This document shows positions 1 to 8,300 of a stretch of 64,000 nucleotides of DNA, piece after piece; the stretch's first letter is position 1, and each line of letters starts with the position of its first letter. Source of the DNA: Setophaga petechia (taxonomy: Eukaryota > Chordata > Aves > Passeriformes > Parulidae). Below the pieces are notes generated by a model. It did no database searches, was not told where the DNA came from, and saw only the letters and a list, made by a program, of their open reading frames with translations. A program made the translations under genes and the position numbers. The stretch lies in contig JANCRA010000120.1 in the NCBI GenBank assembly GCA_024362935.1, positions 1,371,501-1,435,500 of the forward strand, read 5' to 3'.

Positions 1-1213
1 AAGTGCTAGAAAACAGTACTTTCCCACTCTCTTGCCTTTCCCTTCACATTAATACTTGAAAGGAAGGCGTCTTAGACAACTTTCTTTTACATTTTGCAAA
101 ACACACTGCAGCCCTCTGTGCAACTTCTACAACACGATGGAAGTTGTTTAGTGAGCAGCAACGTTTTCCCCTTGCGAGCAAAGTGAAAAAGCTATTTGCT
201 CAGATGTAGGTATCAAGAAACACTTACTGCCGTGCACTGACAAGCTAATTGCTACACAGCACTGCGATTGTGTTAGCAGCTTGCAAAGTGCTAGAAAACA
301 GTACTTTCCCACTCTCTTGCCTTTCCCTACACATTAATATTTGAAAGGAAGGCGTCTTAGACAACTTTCTTTTTCTTGTTACAGAACACACTGCAGCCCT
401 CTGTGCAACTTCTAGAACACGATAGGAGATGTTTAGTGAGCAGGAAGGTTTTCTCCTTGCGAGACAGAGTGAAAAAGCTATTTGCTTAGATGTAGGTGAC
501 AAGAAACACTTACTGCAGTGCAGTGACAAGTTAATTGGTACACAGCACTGGGATTGTGTTAGCAGCTCTCAAAGTGCTAGAAAACAGTACTTTCCCACTC
601 TCTTGCCTTTCCCTTCACATTAATACTTGAAAGGAAGGCATCTTAGACAACTTTCTTTTTCTTGTGTCAAAAGACTCTGCAGCCCTCTCTGCAACATCTA
701 CAACACGATGGAAGTTGTTTAGTGAGCAGGAAGGTTTTCTCCTTGCGAGACATAGTGAAAAAGCTATTTGCTTAGATGTAGGTGACAAGAAACACTTACT
801 GCAGTGCACTGAACAGCTAATTGCTACACAGCACTGGGATTGTGTTAGCAGCCTGAAAAGTGCTAGAAAACAGTACTTTCCCACTCTCTTGCCTTTCCCT
901 TCACATTAATACTTTAAAGGAAAGCATCTTAGACAACTTTCTTTTTCTTGTGTCAAAAAACTCTGCAGCCCTCTCTGCAACATCTACAACACGATGGAAG
1001 TTGTTTAGTGAGCAGGAAGGTTTTCTCCTTGCGAGACATAGTGAAAAAGCATTTGCTTAGATATAGGTGACAGGAAACCCTTACTCCAGTGCAGTGACAA
1101 GTTAATTGGTACACAGCACTGGGATTGTGTTAGCAGCCTGCAAAGTGCTAGAAAACAGTACTTTCCCACTCTCTTGCCTTTCCCTTCACATTAATACTTG
1201 AAAGGAAGGCGTC
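1..1213 (+). repeat. Tail of a higher-order unit (window-left, partial)
   Basis: It contains the end of one monomer, then c (72), b (357), a (643) and a (929), leading into d1. The same run recurs at 9464-10676 immediately before the third d-block, including rare variants such as TTGCGAGCAAAGTG (one base short), CCCTACACATTAATATTTG and CTTTAAAGGAAAGC. It is therefore the end of a unit like the 18-mer at 5374-10676. Confidence 0.9.
643..928 (+). repeat. Exemplar 'a'-class monomer (286 bp)
   Basis: This is a typical monomer of the commonest class. After the anchor it reads CTTGTGTCAAAAGACTCTGC (most others have AAAAAACTC), then CTCTCTGCAACATCTACAAC. It lacks the TTCTAGAA palindrome of b and most d monomers but keeps the CAGTGCACTG palindrome. 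In the TTA-GAC frame it is open for about 85 codons up to CAT-TAA; the opposite strand is also open for 89 codons. Sub-variants a1 to a6 occupy fixed HOR positions. For example, a2 has GAGCAGCAACG, a3 has TGCATTATC, and a4 has a run of seven T and is 287 bp long. Confidence 0.9.
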
Positions 1214-1501
1214 TTAGACAACTTTCTTTTTCTTGCTGGATAACATTCTGCAGCCCTCTGTGCAACCTGTACAGCACGATGGAAGTTGTTTAATGAGCAG
1301 GAACATTTTCTCCTAGTGAGAGATAGTGAAAAAGCTTTTTGCTTAGATGTAGGTTACCACAGGCAGTTACTGCAGTGCACTGCAAAGCTAATAGATGCAC
1401 AACACTGGGATTGTGTGCCCAGCTTGCAAAGTGATAGGAAACAGTACCTTTCCACTCTTCCTGCTTTTTCCATGCACATTACTATTAGAATGGAAAGAAT
1501 T
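1214..1501 (+). repeat. Divergent monomer d1 (288 bp)
   Basis: This is the first monomer of the divergent block. Its left end still resembles the b class (CTTTTTCTTGCTGGA) and its right half is diverged (GATGTAGGTTACCACAGGC; GTGTGCCCAGC). It contains the 12-bp palindrome AAAAAGCTTTTT and CAGTGCACTG. At 288 bp (96 codons) it keeps the TTA-GAC frame open into d2. This copy has GGATAAC, which puts a stop in that frame; the unit at 5374 has GGATTAC and later units have GGAAAAC, both open. The first three units carry ATTAGAATGG near the right end, while later units carry ATTCGAATGG. Confidence 0.9.
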
Positions 1502-1787
1502 TTAGACAACTTTCTTTGGCTTCTTGCAAAACACTCTGCACACCTGCCTGCAATCTCTAGAAGTCGATGGGAGATATTTTCTGAACTGGCTCAGTTTCTC
1601 TTTGCAAGACATGGGGAAAAAGCAATTTGCTTAGATATAGGTGAAAAGAGGCACCTACTACAGTGCACTGCAAGCTAATTGCTGCACAACACGCAGATTG
1701 TGTAAGCAGGTTGCAAACTGATAGAAAACAGTACCTCTCCCTTCTCCTGCCTTTTCTATTCACATTTCTATTTGAATGCAAGGCGTT
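1502..1787 (+). repeat. Divergent monomer d2 (286 bp)
   Basis: d2 begins TTAGACAACTTTCTTTGGC, followed by TTCTTGCAAAACACTCTGCA. Compared with d1 it lacks one A in the run after ACTGC (GCAAGC against GCAAAGC), which closes the d1-d2 open frame with TAA. It is more like d3 than like any a, b or c monomer, so d2-d4 probably share a common ancestor by local duplication before the block became fixed. Confidence 0.88.
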
Positions 1788-2074
1788 TTAGACAACTTTC
1801 TTTTGCTTCTTGCAAAACACTCTGCACACCTGCCTGCAATCTCTAGAACTCGATGGGAGATGTTTTCTGAACTGGCTCAGTTTCTCCTTGCGAGACATGG
1901 GGAAAAAGCAATTTGCTTAGATGCAGGTGAAAAGAGGCACCTACTACAGTGCACTGAAAAACTAATTGCTGCACAACTCTGGGATTGTGTAAGCAGCTTA
2001 CAAACAGATAGAAAACAGCACCTTTCCACTCTCCTGCCTTTTCCATTCGCATTACTATTCGAATGGCAGCAGTT
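1788..2074 (+). repeat. Divergent monomer d3 (287 bp)
   Basis: The left half is almost the same as d2 (TTGCTTCTTGCAAAACACTC). The right half has AAGAGGCACCTACTACAG ahead of the conserved TGCACTG. It contains ATTCGAAT, a short palindrome also seen in d4 and in the later versions of d1. The TTA-GAC frame is open through almost the whole unit on the plus strand but shifts at the d4 boundary because of the odd length. Confidence 0.88.
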
Positions 2075-2360
2075 TTGGACAACTTTCTTTTGCTTCTTGC
2101 AAAACACTCTGCACACCTCCGTGCAACTTCTAGAAAAAATGAGAGTTGTTTTCTGAACTGGTACAGTTTCTCCTGAAGAGATATAATGCAAACGCTATTG
2201 GCTTAGATGTAGTAACAATAGGCAATTATTACAGTGCACTGCAAAGTCAATCGTAGTAGAACACTGGGATTGTGTGTCCAGCTTGCAAACTGGTAGAAAA
2301 CAGTACCGATCCGCTCTCCTGCATTTTCCCTTTCCAGGAACATTCGAATTGATGGCTTTT
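2075..2360 (+). repeat. Divergent monomer d4 (286 bp)
   Basis: d4 begins TTGGACAAC rather than TTAGACAAC, carries CTTCTAGAAAAAATGAGAG, and has a diverged centre (ATGTAGTAACAATAGGC and AGTCAATCGTAGTAG). Its right end contains TTTCCAGGAACATTCGAATT, unlike any other monomer. Units at 1214 and 10677 have GAGATATAATGC; the other copies checked have GAGACATAATGC. That variant supports the 9,463-bp duplication relationship. Confidence 0.88.
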
Positions 2361-2497
2361 TTGGACAAGTTACTTTTTCTTGTTGCAAAACACGCTGCAG
2401 AGCTGCCTGCAACCTCTAGAGCACGATGGGAGGTTTTTTGTGAACAGACACAGTTTCTCCTGGCGAGACATAATGAAAAAGCTTTTTGCTAAGGTGT

Positions 2498-2694
2498 AGC
2501 CGGCAGGAGACGCTAAAGACCAGGAGACGGAGCACAGTGCCTTTAAGCGCCGCTTCCGGGTGTCTCTCGGCCGTAGCTGTTCTCCGGAGCACGCCGCGAT
2601 CGGCGTAACGACACCAGATTCTTCGCGCCAAGAAGCGTCTTCTCCTTCTCCGGGAAAAAGAGACTGCGGCAGCTTCTGAACGGCGAACTACGAA
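2498..2694 (+). promoter_or_regulatory. CpG-rich promoter-like segment, copy 1
   Basis: It has about 22 CpGs in some 195 bp, against a handful per 286-bp monomer elsewhere. Reading left to right: CTTCCGGG at 2553-2560, whose minus strand gives the ETS-type core CCGGAAG; palindromes CGGCCG and CTCCGGAG; the dyad ACGCCG-CGAT-CGGCGT at 2591-2606; and TTCGCGCCAA at 2622-2631, which fits the E2F consensus TTSSCGC on both strands. There is no TATA box. This composition is typical of vertebrate CpG-island promoters, but no transcription start can be proved from sequence. It carries the minority alleles GCACAGTGCC, GGAAAAAGAG and CTACGAAGC. Confidence 0.55.
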
Positions 2695-2710
2695 GCGGCA
2701 CAAAACTGGG

Positions 2711-2721
2711 ATTGGGTAAGC
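2711..2721 (+). other. Splice-donor-like sequence downstream of the CpG segment
   Basis: ATTGG|GTAAGC, with GT at 2716-2717, matches the GTAAG part of a vertebrate 5' splice site. Ordinary a, b and c monomers read GATTGTGTTAGC here, without GTAAG; d2 and d3 have TGTGTAAGC. The same GGGTAAGC lies at the equivalent place in all ten d5 monomers (GT at 6876, 12179, 16339, 21071, 25760, 35351, 42085, 46817 and 58697). A match this short could be fortuitous. Confidence 0.35.
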
Positions 2722-2800
2722 AGCTTTAAAAGTGATAGAAAACAGTACTTTCCCACTCTTTTGCCTTTCCCTTCACATTAATACTTGAAAGGAAGGCGTC

Positions 2801-3086
2801 TTAGACAACTTTCTTTTTCTTGTTACAGAACACACTGCAGCCTTCTGTGCAACTTCTAGAACACGATAGGAGATGTTTAGTGAGCAAGAAGGTTTTCTCC
2901 TTGCGAGACATAGTGAAAAAGCTATTTGCTTAGATGTAGGTGACAAGAAACACTTACTGCAGTGCACTGAAAAGCTAACTGCTACACAGCACTGCGATTG
3001 TGTTAGCAGCCTGCAAAGTGCTAGAAAACAGTACTTTCCCACTCTCTTGCCTTTCCCTTCACATTAATACTTGAAAGGAAGGCATC
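2801..3086 (+). repeat. Exemplar 'b'-class monomer (286 bp)
   Basis: The class is defined by TTCTTTTTCTTGTTACAG directly after the anchor, then AACACACTGCAGCC and CTTCTAGAACACGATAGG. The pyrimidine-rich run ending in ACAG resembles a vertebrate 3' splice acceptor, with AG at 2827-2828. The palindrome TTCTAGAA fits two inverted heat-shock-factor pentamers but lacks a third. This copy is the b1 unit; in this 14-monomer HOR it lies immediately after d5, whereas canonical units place c1 and a1 between them. The b3 variant (for example 5089-5373) has lost one base in AAAGCATTTG and is 285 bp long. Confidence 0.9.
2808..2828 (+). other. Splice-acceptor-like run in a b monomer
   Basis: A pyrimidine-rich tract ends in TTACAG, followed by AACAC. 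A TTAAT at 2778-2782 could act as a branch site, though it is rather far upstream. The run is present in b monomers throughout the array. In units 1 and 3 it lies only ~112 bp beyond the donor-like site, while in the canonical unit the distance is ~684 bp. Confidence 0.3.
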
Positions 3087-4231
3087 TTAGACAACTTTCT
3101 TTTTCTTGTGTCAAAAAACTCTGCAGCCCTCTCTGCAACATCTACTACACGATGGAAGTTGTTTAGTGAGCAGCAACGTTTTCCCCTTGCGAGACAAAGT
3201 GAAAAAGCTATTTGCTCAGATGTAGGTATCAAGAAACACTTACTGCCGTGCACTGACAAGCTAATTGCTACACAGCACTGCGATTGTGTTAGCAGCTTGC
3301 AAAGTGCTAGAAAACAGTACTTTCCCACTCTCTTGCCTTTCCCTTCACATTAATACTTGAAAGGAAGGCGTCTTAGACAACTTTCTTTTTCTTGTTACAG
3401 AACACACAGCAGCCCTCTGTTCAACTTCTAGAACACGATAGGAGATGTTTAGTGAGCAAGAAGGTGTTCTCCTTGGGAGACATAGTGAAAAAGCTATTTG
3501 CTTAGATGTAGGTGACAAGAAACACTTACTGCAGTGCACTGAAAAGCTAACTGCTACACAGCACTGCGATTGTGTTAGCAGCCTGCAAAGTGCTAGAAAA
3601 CAGTACTTTCCCACTCTCTTGCCTTTCCCTTCACATTAATACTTGAAAGGAAGGCATCTTAGACAACTTTCTTTTTCTTGTGTCAAAAAACTCTGCAGCC
3701 CTCTCTGCATTATCTACAACACGATGGAAGTTGTTTAGTGAGCAGGAAGGTTTTCTCCTTGCGGGACATAGTGAAAAAGGTATTTGCTTAGATGTAGGTG
3801 ACAAGAAACACTTACTGCCGTGCACTGAACAGCTAATTGCTACACAGAACTGGGATTGTTTTAGCAGCTCTCAAAGTGCTAGAAAACAGTACTTTCCCAC
3901 TCTCTTGCCTTTCCCTTCACATTAATACTTGAAAGGAAGGCATCTTAGACAACTTTCTTTTTCTTGTGTCAAAAAACTCTGCAGCCCTCTCTGCAACATC
4001 TACAACACGATGGAAGTTGTTTAGTGAGCAGGAAGGTTTTTTTCCTTGCGAGACATAGTGAAAAAGCTTTTTCCTTAGATGTAGGTAAAAAGAAACACTT
4101 ACTGCAGTGCACTGAACACCTAACTGCTACAGAGCACTAGGACTGTGTTAGCAGCTTGCAAAGTGCTAGAAAACAGTACTTTCCCACTCTCTTGCCTTTC
4201 CCTTCACATTAATACTTGAAAGGAAGGCGTC

Positions 4232-4516
4232 TTAGACAACTTTCTTTTACATTTTGCAAAACACACTGCAGCCCTCTGTGCAACTTCTAGAACACGATAG
4301 GAAATGTTTAGTGAGCAAGAAGGTTTTCTCCTTGCGAGATATAGTGAAAAAGCATTTGCTTAGATGTAGGTGACAAGAAACCCTTACTCCAGTGCAGTGA
4401 CAAGTTAATTGGTACACAGGACTGGGATTGTGTTAGCAGCTCTCAAAGTGATAGAAAACAGTACTTTCCCACTCTCTTGCCTTTCCCTTCACATTAATAC
4501 TTGAAAGGAAGGCATC
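4232..4516 (+). repeat. Exemplar 'c'-class monomer (c2, 285 bp)
   Basis: The class is defined by CTTTTACATTTTGCAAAAC after the anchor. This c2 variant combines it with a b-like right half (TTCTAGAACACGATAGGAAA) and AAAGCATTTGC, which is one base shorter than the usual AAAGCTATTTGC. Another c variant, as at 72-356, has CTACAACACGATGG and GAGCAGCAACG instead. The c class therefore looks like a mosaic of a-like and b-like halves joined to a distinct left end, which suggests exchange between subfamilies. Confidence 0.85.
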
Positions 4517-5373
4517 TTAGACAACTTTCTTTTTCTTGTGTCAAAAAACTCTGCAGCCCTCTCTGCAACATCTACTACACGATGGAAGTTGTTTAGTGAG
4601 CAGGAAGGTTTTCTCCTTGCGAGACATAGTGAAAAAGCTATTTGCTTAGATGTAGGTGACAAGAAACACTTACTGCAGTGCACTGAACAGCTAACTGCTA
4701 CACAGCACTAGTACTGTGTTAGCAGCTTGCAAAGTGCTAGAAAACAGTACTTTCCCACTCTCTTGCCTTTCCCTTCACATTAATACTTGAAAGGAAGGCA
4801 TCTTAGACAACTTTCTTTTTCTTCTGTCAAAAAACTCTTCAGCCCTCTGTGCAACATCTACAACACGATGGAAGTTGTTTAGTGAGCAGGAAGGTTTTCT
4901 CCTTGCGAGACATAGTGAAAAAGCTATTTGCTTAGATGTAGGTGACAAGAAACACTTACTGCAGTGCACTGAACAGCTAATTGCTACACAGAACTGGGAT
5001 TGTGTTAGCAGCTTGCAAAGTGCTAGAAAACAGTACCTTCCCACTCTCTTGCCTTTCCCTTCACATTAATACTTGAAAGGAAGGCGTCTTAGACAACTTT
5101 CTTTTTCTTGTTACAGAACACACTGCAGCCCTCTGTGCAACTTCTAGAACACGATAGGAAATGTTTAGTGAGCAGGAAGGTTTTCTCCTTGCGAGACATA
5201 GTGAAAAAGCATTTGCTTAGATATAGGTGACAAGAAACCCTTACTCCAGTGCAGTGACAAGTTAATTGGTACACAGCACTGGGATTGTGTTAGCAGCCTG
5301 CAAAGTGCTAGAAAACAGTACTTTCCCACTCTCTTGCCTTTCCCTTCACATTAATACTTGAAAGGAAGGCGTC

Positions 5374-8300
5374 TTAGACAACTTTCTTTTTCTTGCTGGA
5401 TTACATTCTGCAGCCCTCTGTGCAACCTGTACAGCACGATGGAAGTTGTTTAATGAGCAGGAACATTTTCTCCTAGTGAGAGATAGTGAAAAAGCTTTTT
5501 GCTTAGATGTAGGTTACCACAGGCAGTTACTGCAGTGCACTGCAAAGCTAATAGATGCACAACACTGGGATTGTGTGCCCAGCTTGCAAAGTGATAGGAA
5601 ACAGTACCTTTCCACTCTTCCTGCTTTTTCCATGCACATTACTATTAGAATGGAAAGAATTTTAGACAACTTTCTTTGGCTTCTTGCAAAACACTCTGCA
5701 CACCTGCCTGCAATCTCTAGAAGTCGATGGGAGATATTTTCTGAACTGGCTCAGTTTCTCTTTGCAAGACATGGGGAAAAAGCAATTTGCTTAGATATAG
5801 GTGAAAAGAGGCACCTACTACAGTGCACTGCAAGCTAATTGCTGCACAACACGCAGATTGTGTAAGCAGGTTGCAAACTGATAGAAAACAGTACCTCTCC
5901 CTTCTCCTGCCTTTTCTATTCACATTTCTATTTGAATGCAAGGCGTTTTAGACAACTTTCTTTTGCTTCTTGCAAAACACTCTGCACACCTGCCTGCAAT
6001 CTCTAGAACTCGATGGGAGATGTTTTCTGAACTGGCTCAGTTTCTCCTTGCGAGACATGGGGAAAAAGCAATTTGCTTAGATGCAGGTGAAAAGAGGCAC
6101 CTACTACAGTGCACTGAAAAACTAATTGCTGCACAACTCTGGGATTGTGTAAGCAGCTTACAAACAGATAGAAAACAGCACCTTTCCACTCTCCTGCCTT
6201 TTCCATTCGCATTACTATTCGAATGGCAGCAGTTTTGGACAACTTTCTTTTGCTTCTTGCAAAACACTCTGCACACCTCCGTGCAACTTCTAGAAAAAAT
6301 GAGAGTTGTTTTCTGAACTGGTACAGTTTCTCCTGAAGAGACATAATGCAAACGCTATTGGCTTAGATGTAGTAACAATAGGCAATTATTACAGTGCACT
6401 GCAAAGTCAATCGTAGTAGAACACTGGGATTGTGTGTCCAGCTTGCAAACTGGTAGAAAACAGTACCTATCCGCTCTCCTGCATTTTCCCTTTCCAGGAA
6501 CATTCGAATTGATGGCTTTTTTGGACAAGTTACTTTTTCTTGTTGCAAAACACGCTGCAGAGCTGCCTGCAACCTCTAGAGCACGATGGGAGGTTTTTTG
6601 TGAACAGACACAGTTTCTCCTGGCGAGACATAATGAAAAAGCTTTTTGCTAAGGTGTAGCCGGCAGGAGACGCTAAAGACCAGGAGACGGAGCACTGTGC
6701 CTTTAAGCGCCGCTTCCGGGTGTCTCTCGGCCGTAGCTGTTCTCCGGAGCACGCCGCGATCGGCGTAACGACACCAGATTCTTCGCGCCAAGAAGCGTCT
6801 TCTCCTTCTCCGGGAAACAGAGACTGCGGCAGCTTCTGAACGGCGAACTAGGAAGCGGCACAAAACTGGGATTGGGTAAGCAGCTTTCAAAGTGATAGAA
6901 AACAGTACTTTCCCACTCTTTTGCCTTTCCCTTCACATTAATACTTGAAAGGAAGGCGTCTTAGACAACTTTCTTTTACATTTTGCAAAACACACTGCAG
7001 TCCTCTGTGCAACTTCTAGAGCACGATACGAGATGTTTAGTGAGCAGGAAGGTTTTCTCCTTGCGAGACAGAGTGAAAAAGCTATTTGGTCAGATGTAGG
7101 TATCAAGAAACACTTACTGCCGTGCACTGACAAGCTAATTGCTACACAGCACTGCGATTGTGTTAGCAGCCTGCAAAGTGCTAGAAAACAGTACTTTCCC
7201 ACTCTCTTGCCTTTCCCTTCACATTAATACTTGAAAGGAAGGCATCTTAGACAACTTTCTTTTTCTTGTGTCAAAAAACTCTGCAGCCTTCTCTGCAACA
7301 TCTACATCACGATGGAATTTGTTTAGTGAGCAGGAAGGTTTTCTCCTTGCGGGACATAGTGAAAAAGCTTTTGGCTTAGATGTTGGTGACAAGAAACACT
7401 TACTGCAGTGCACTGAACAGCTAACTGCTACACAGGACTAGGACTGTGTTAGCAGCTTGCAAAGTGCTAGAAAACAGTACTTTCCCACTCTCTTGCCTTT
7501 CCCTTCACATTAATACTTGAAAGGAAGGCGTCTTAGACAACTTTCTTTTTCTTGTTACAGAACACACTGCAGCCTTCTGTGCAACTTCTAGAACACGATA
7601 GGAGATGTTTAGTGAGCAAGAAGGTTTTCTCCTTGCGAGACATAGTGAAAAAGCTATTTGCTTAGATGTAGGTGACAAGAAACACTTACTGCAGTGCACT
7701 GAAAAGCTAACTGCTACACAGCACTGCGATTGTGTTAGCAGCCTGCAAAGTGCTAGAAAACAGTACTTTCCCACTCTCTTGCCTTTCCCTTCACATTAAT
7801 ACTTGAAAGGAAGGCATCTTAGACAACTTTCTTTTTCTTGTGTCAAAAAACTCTGCAGCCCTCTCTGCAACATCTACTACACGATGGAAGTTGTTTAGTG
7901 AGCAGCAACGTTTTCCCCTTGCGAGACAAAGTGAAAAAGCTATTTGCTCAGATGTAGGTATCAAGAAACACTTACTGCCGTGCACTGACAAGCTAATTGC
8001 TACACAGCACTGCGATTGTGTTAGCAGCCTGCAAAGTGCTAGAAAACAGTACTTTCCCACTCTCTTGCCTTTCCCTTCACATTAATACTTGAAAGGAAGG
8101 CATCTTAGACAACTTTCTTTTTCTTGTGTCAAAAAACTCTGCAGCCTTCTCTGCAACATCTACATCACGATGGAATTTGTTTAGTGAGCAGGAAGGTTTT
8201 CTCCTTGCGGGACATAGTGAAAAAGCTTTTGGCTTAGATGTTGGTGACAAGAAACACTTACTGCAGTGCACTAAACAGCTAACTGCTACACAGGACTAGG

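Larger units (their letters stand above)
2361..2800 (+). repeat. Divergent monomer d5 with CpG-rich insertion (440 bp)
   Basis: The first 122 bp (TTGGACAAG to GAAAAAGC) and last 106 bp (from GCGGCACAAA) align base for base in length with an ordinary 286-bp monomer. The middle is 212 bp instead of 58 bp, a net gain of 154 bp made of GC-rich sequence unlike the satellite. A 9-bp direct repeat CAGGAGACG sits at 2504-2512 and 2521-2529 near the left junction. It is not a clear target-site duplication, because no copy flanks the right side. I see no terminal repeats or poly(A), so the insert's origin is unknown. Confidence 0.9.
1214..5373 (+). repeat. HOR unit 1, 14-mer (4,160 bp)
   Basis: The order is d1-d5 (1214-2800), then b1, a2, b2, a3, a4, c2, a5, a6, b3. 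Relative to the canonical 16-mer it lacks the c1-a1 pair that normally follows d5, so b1 directly follows the CpG-rich monomer. It recurs almost identically at 10677-14836. Distinguishing alleles include GGATAAC in d1, CAGTACCGATCCG in d4 and the minority version of the CpG segment. Confidence 0.92.

Noticed and set aside
2622..2640. CENP-B box at TTCGCGCCAAGAAGCG
   Set aside because: It has TTCG and the spaced A but reads AAGC where CGGG is required. No other TTCG site in the satellite fits either.
2498..2694. GC-rich segment as rRNA, tRNA or other Pol III gene
   Set aside because: I see no A/B-box pair (no GGTTCGA-type B box), no T-run terminator placed after a folded RNA, and no recognisable 5S, 18S or 28S signature.
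2498..2694. GC-rich segment as a transposable-element insertion
   Set aside because: There are no terminal inverted repeats, poly(A) tail or flanking target-site duplication. The CAGGAGACG direct repeat lies only at the left side. Origin left open.
2508..2695. Arginine-rich minus-strand frame across the CpG segment (about 90-104 codons)
   Set aside because: It is an artefact of GC-rich sequence read on the reverse strand. It continues into satellite at both ends and its start differs between copies.
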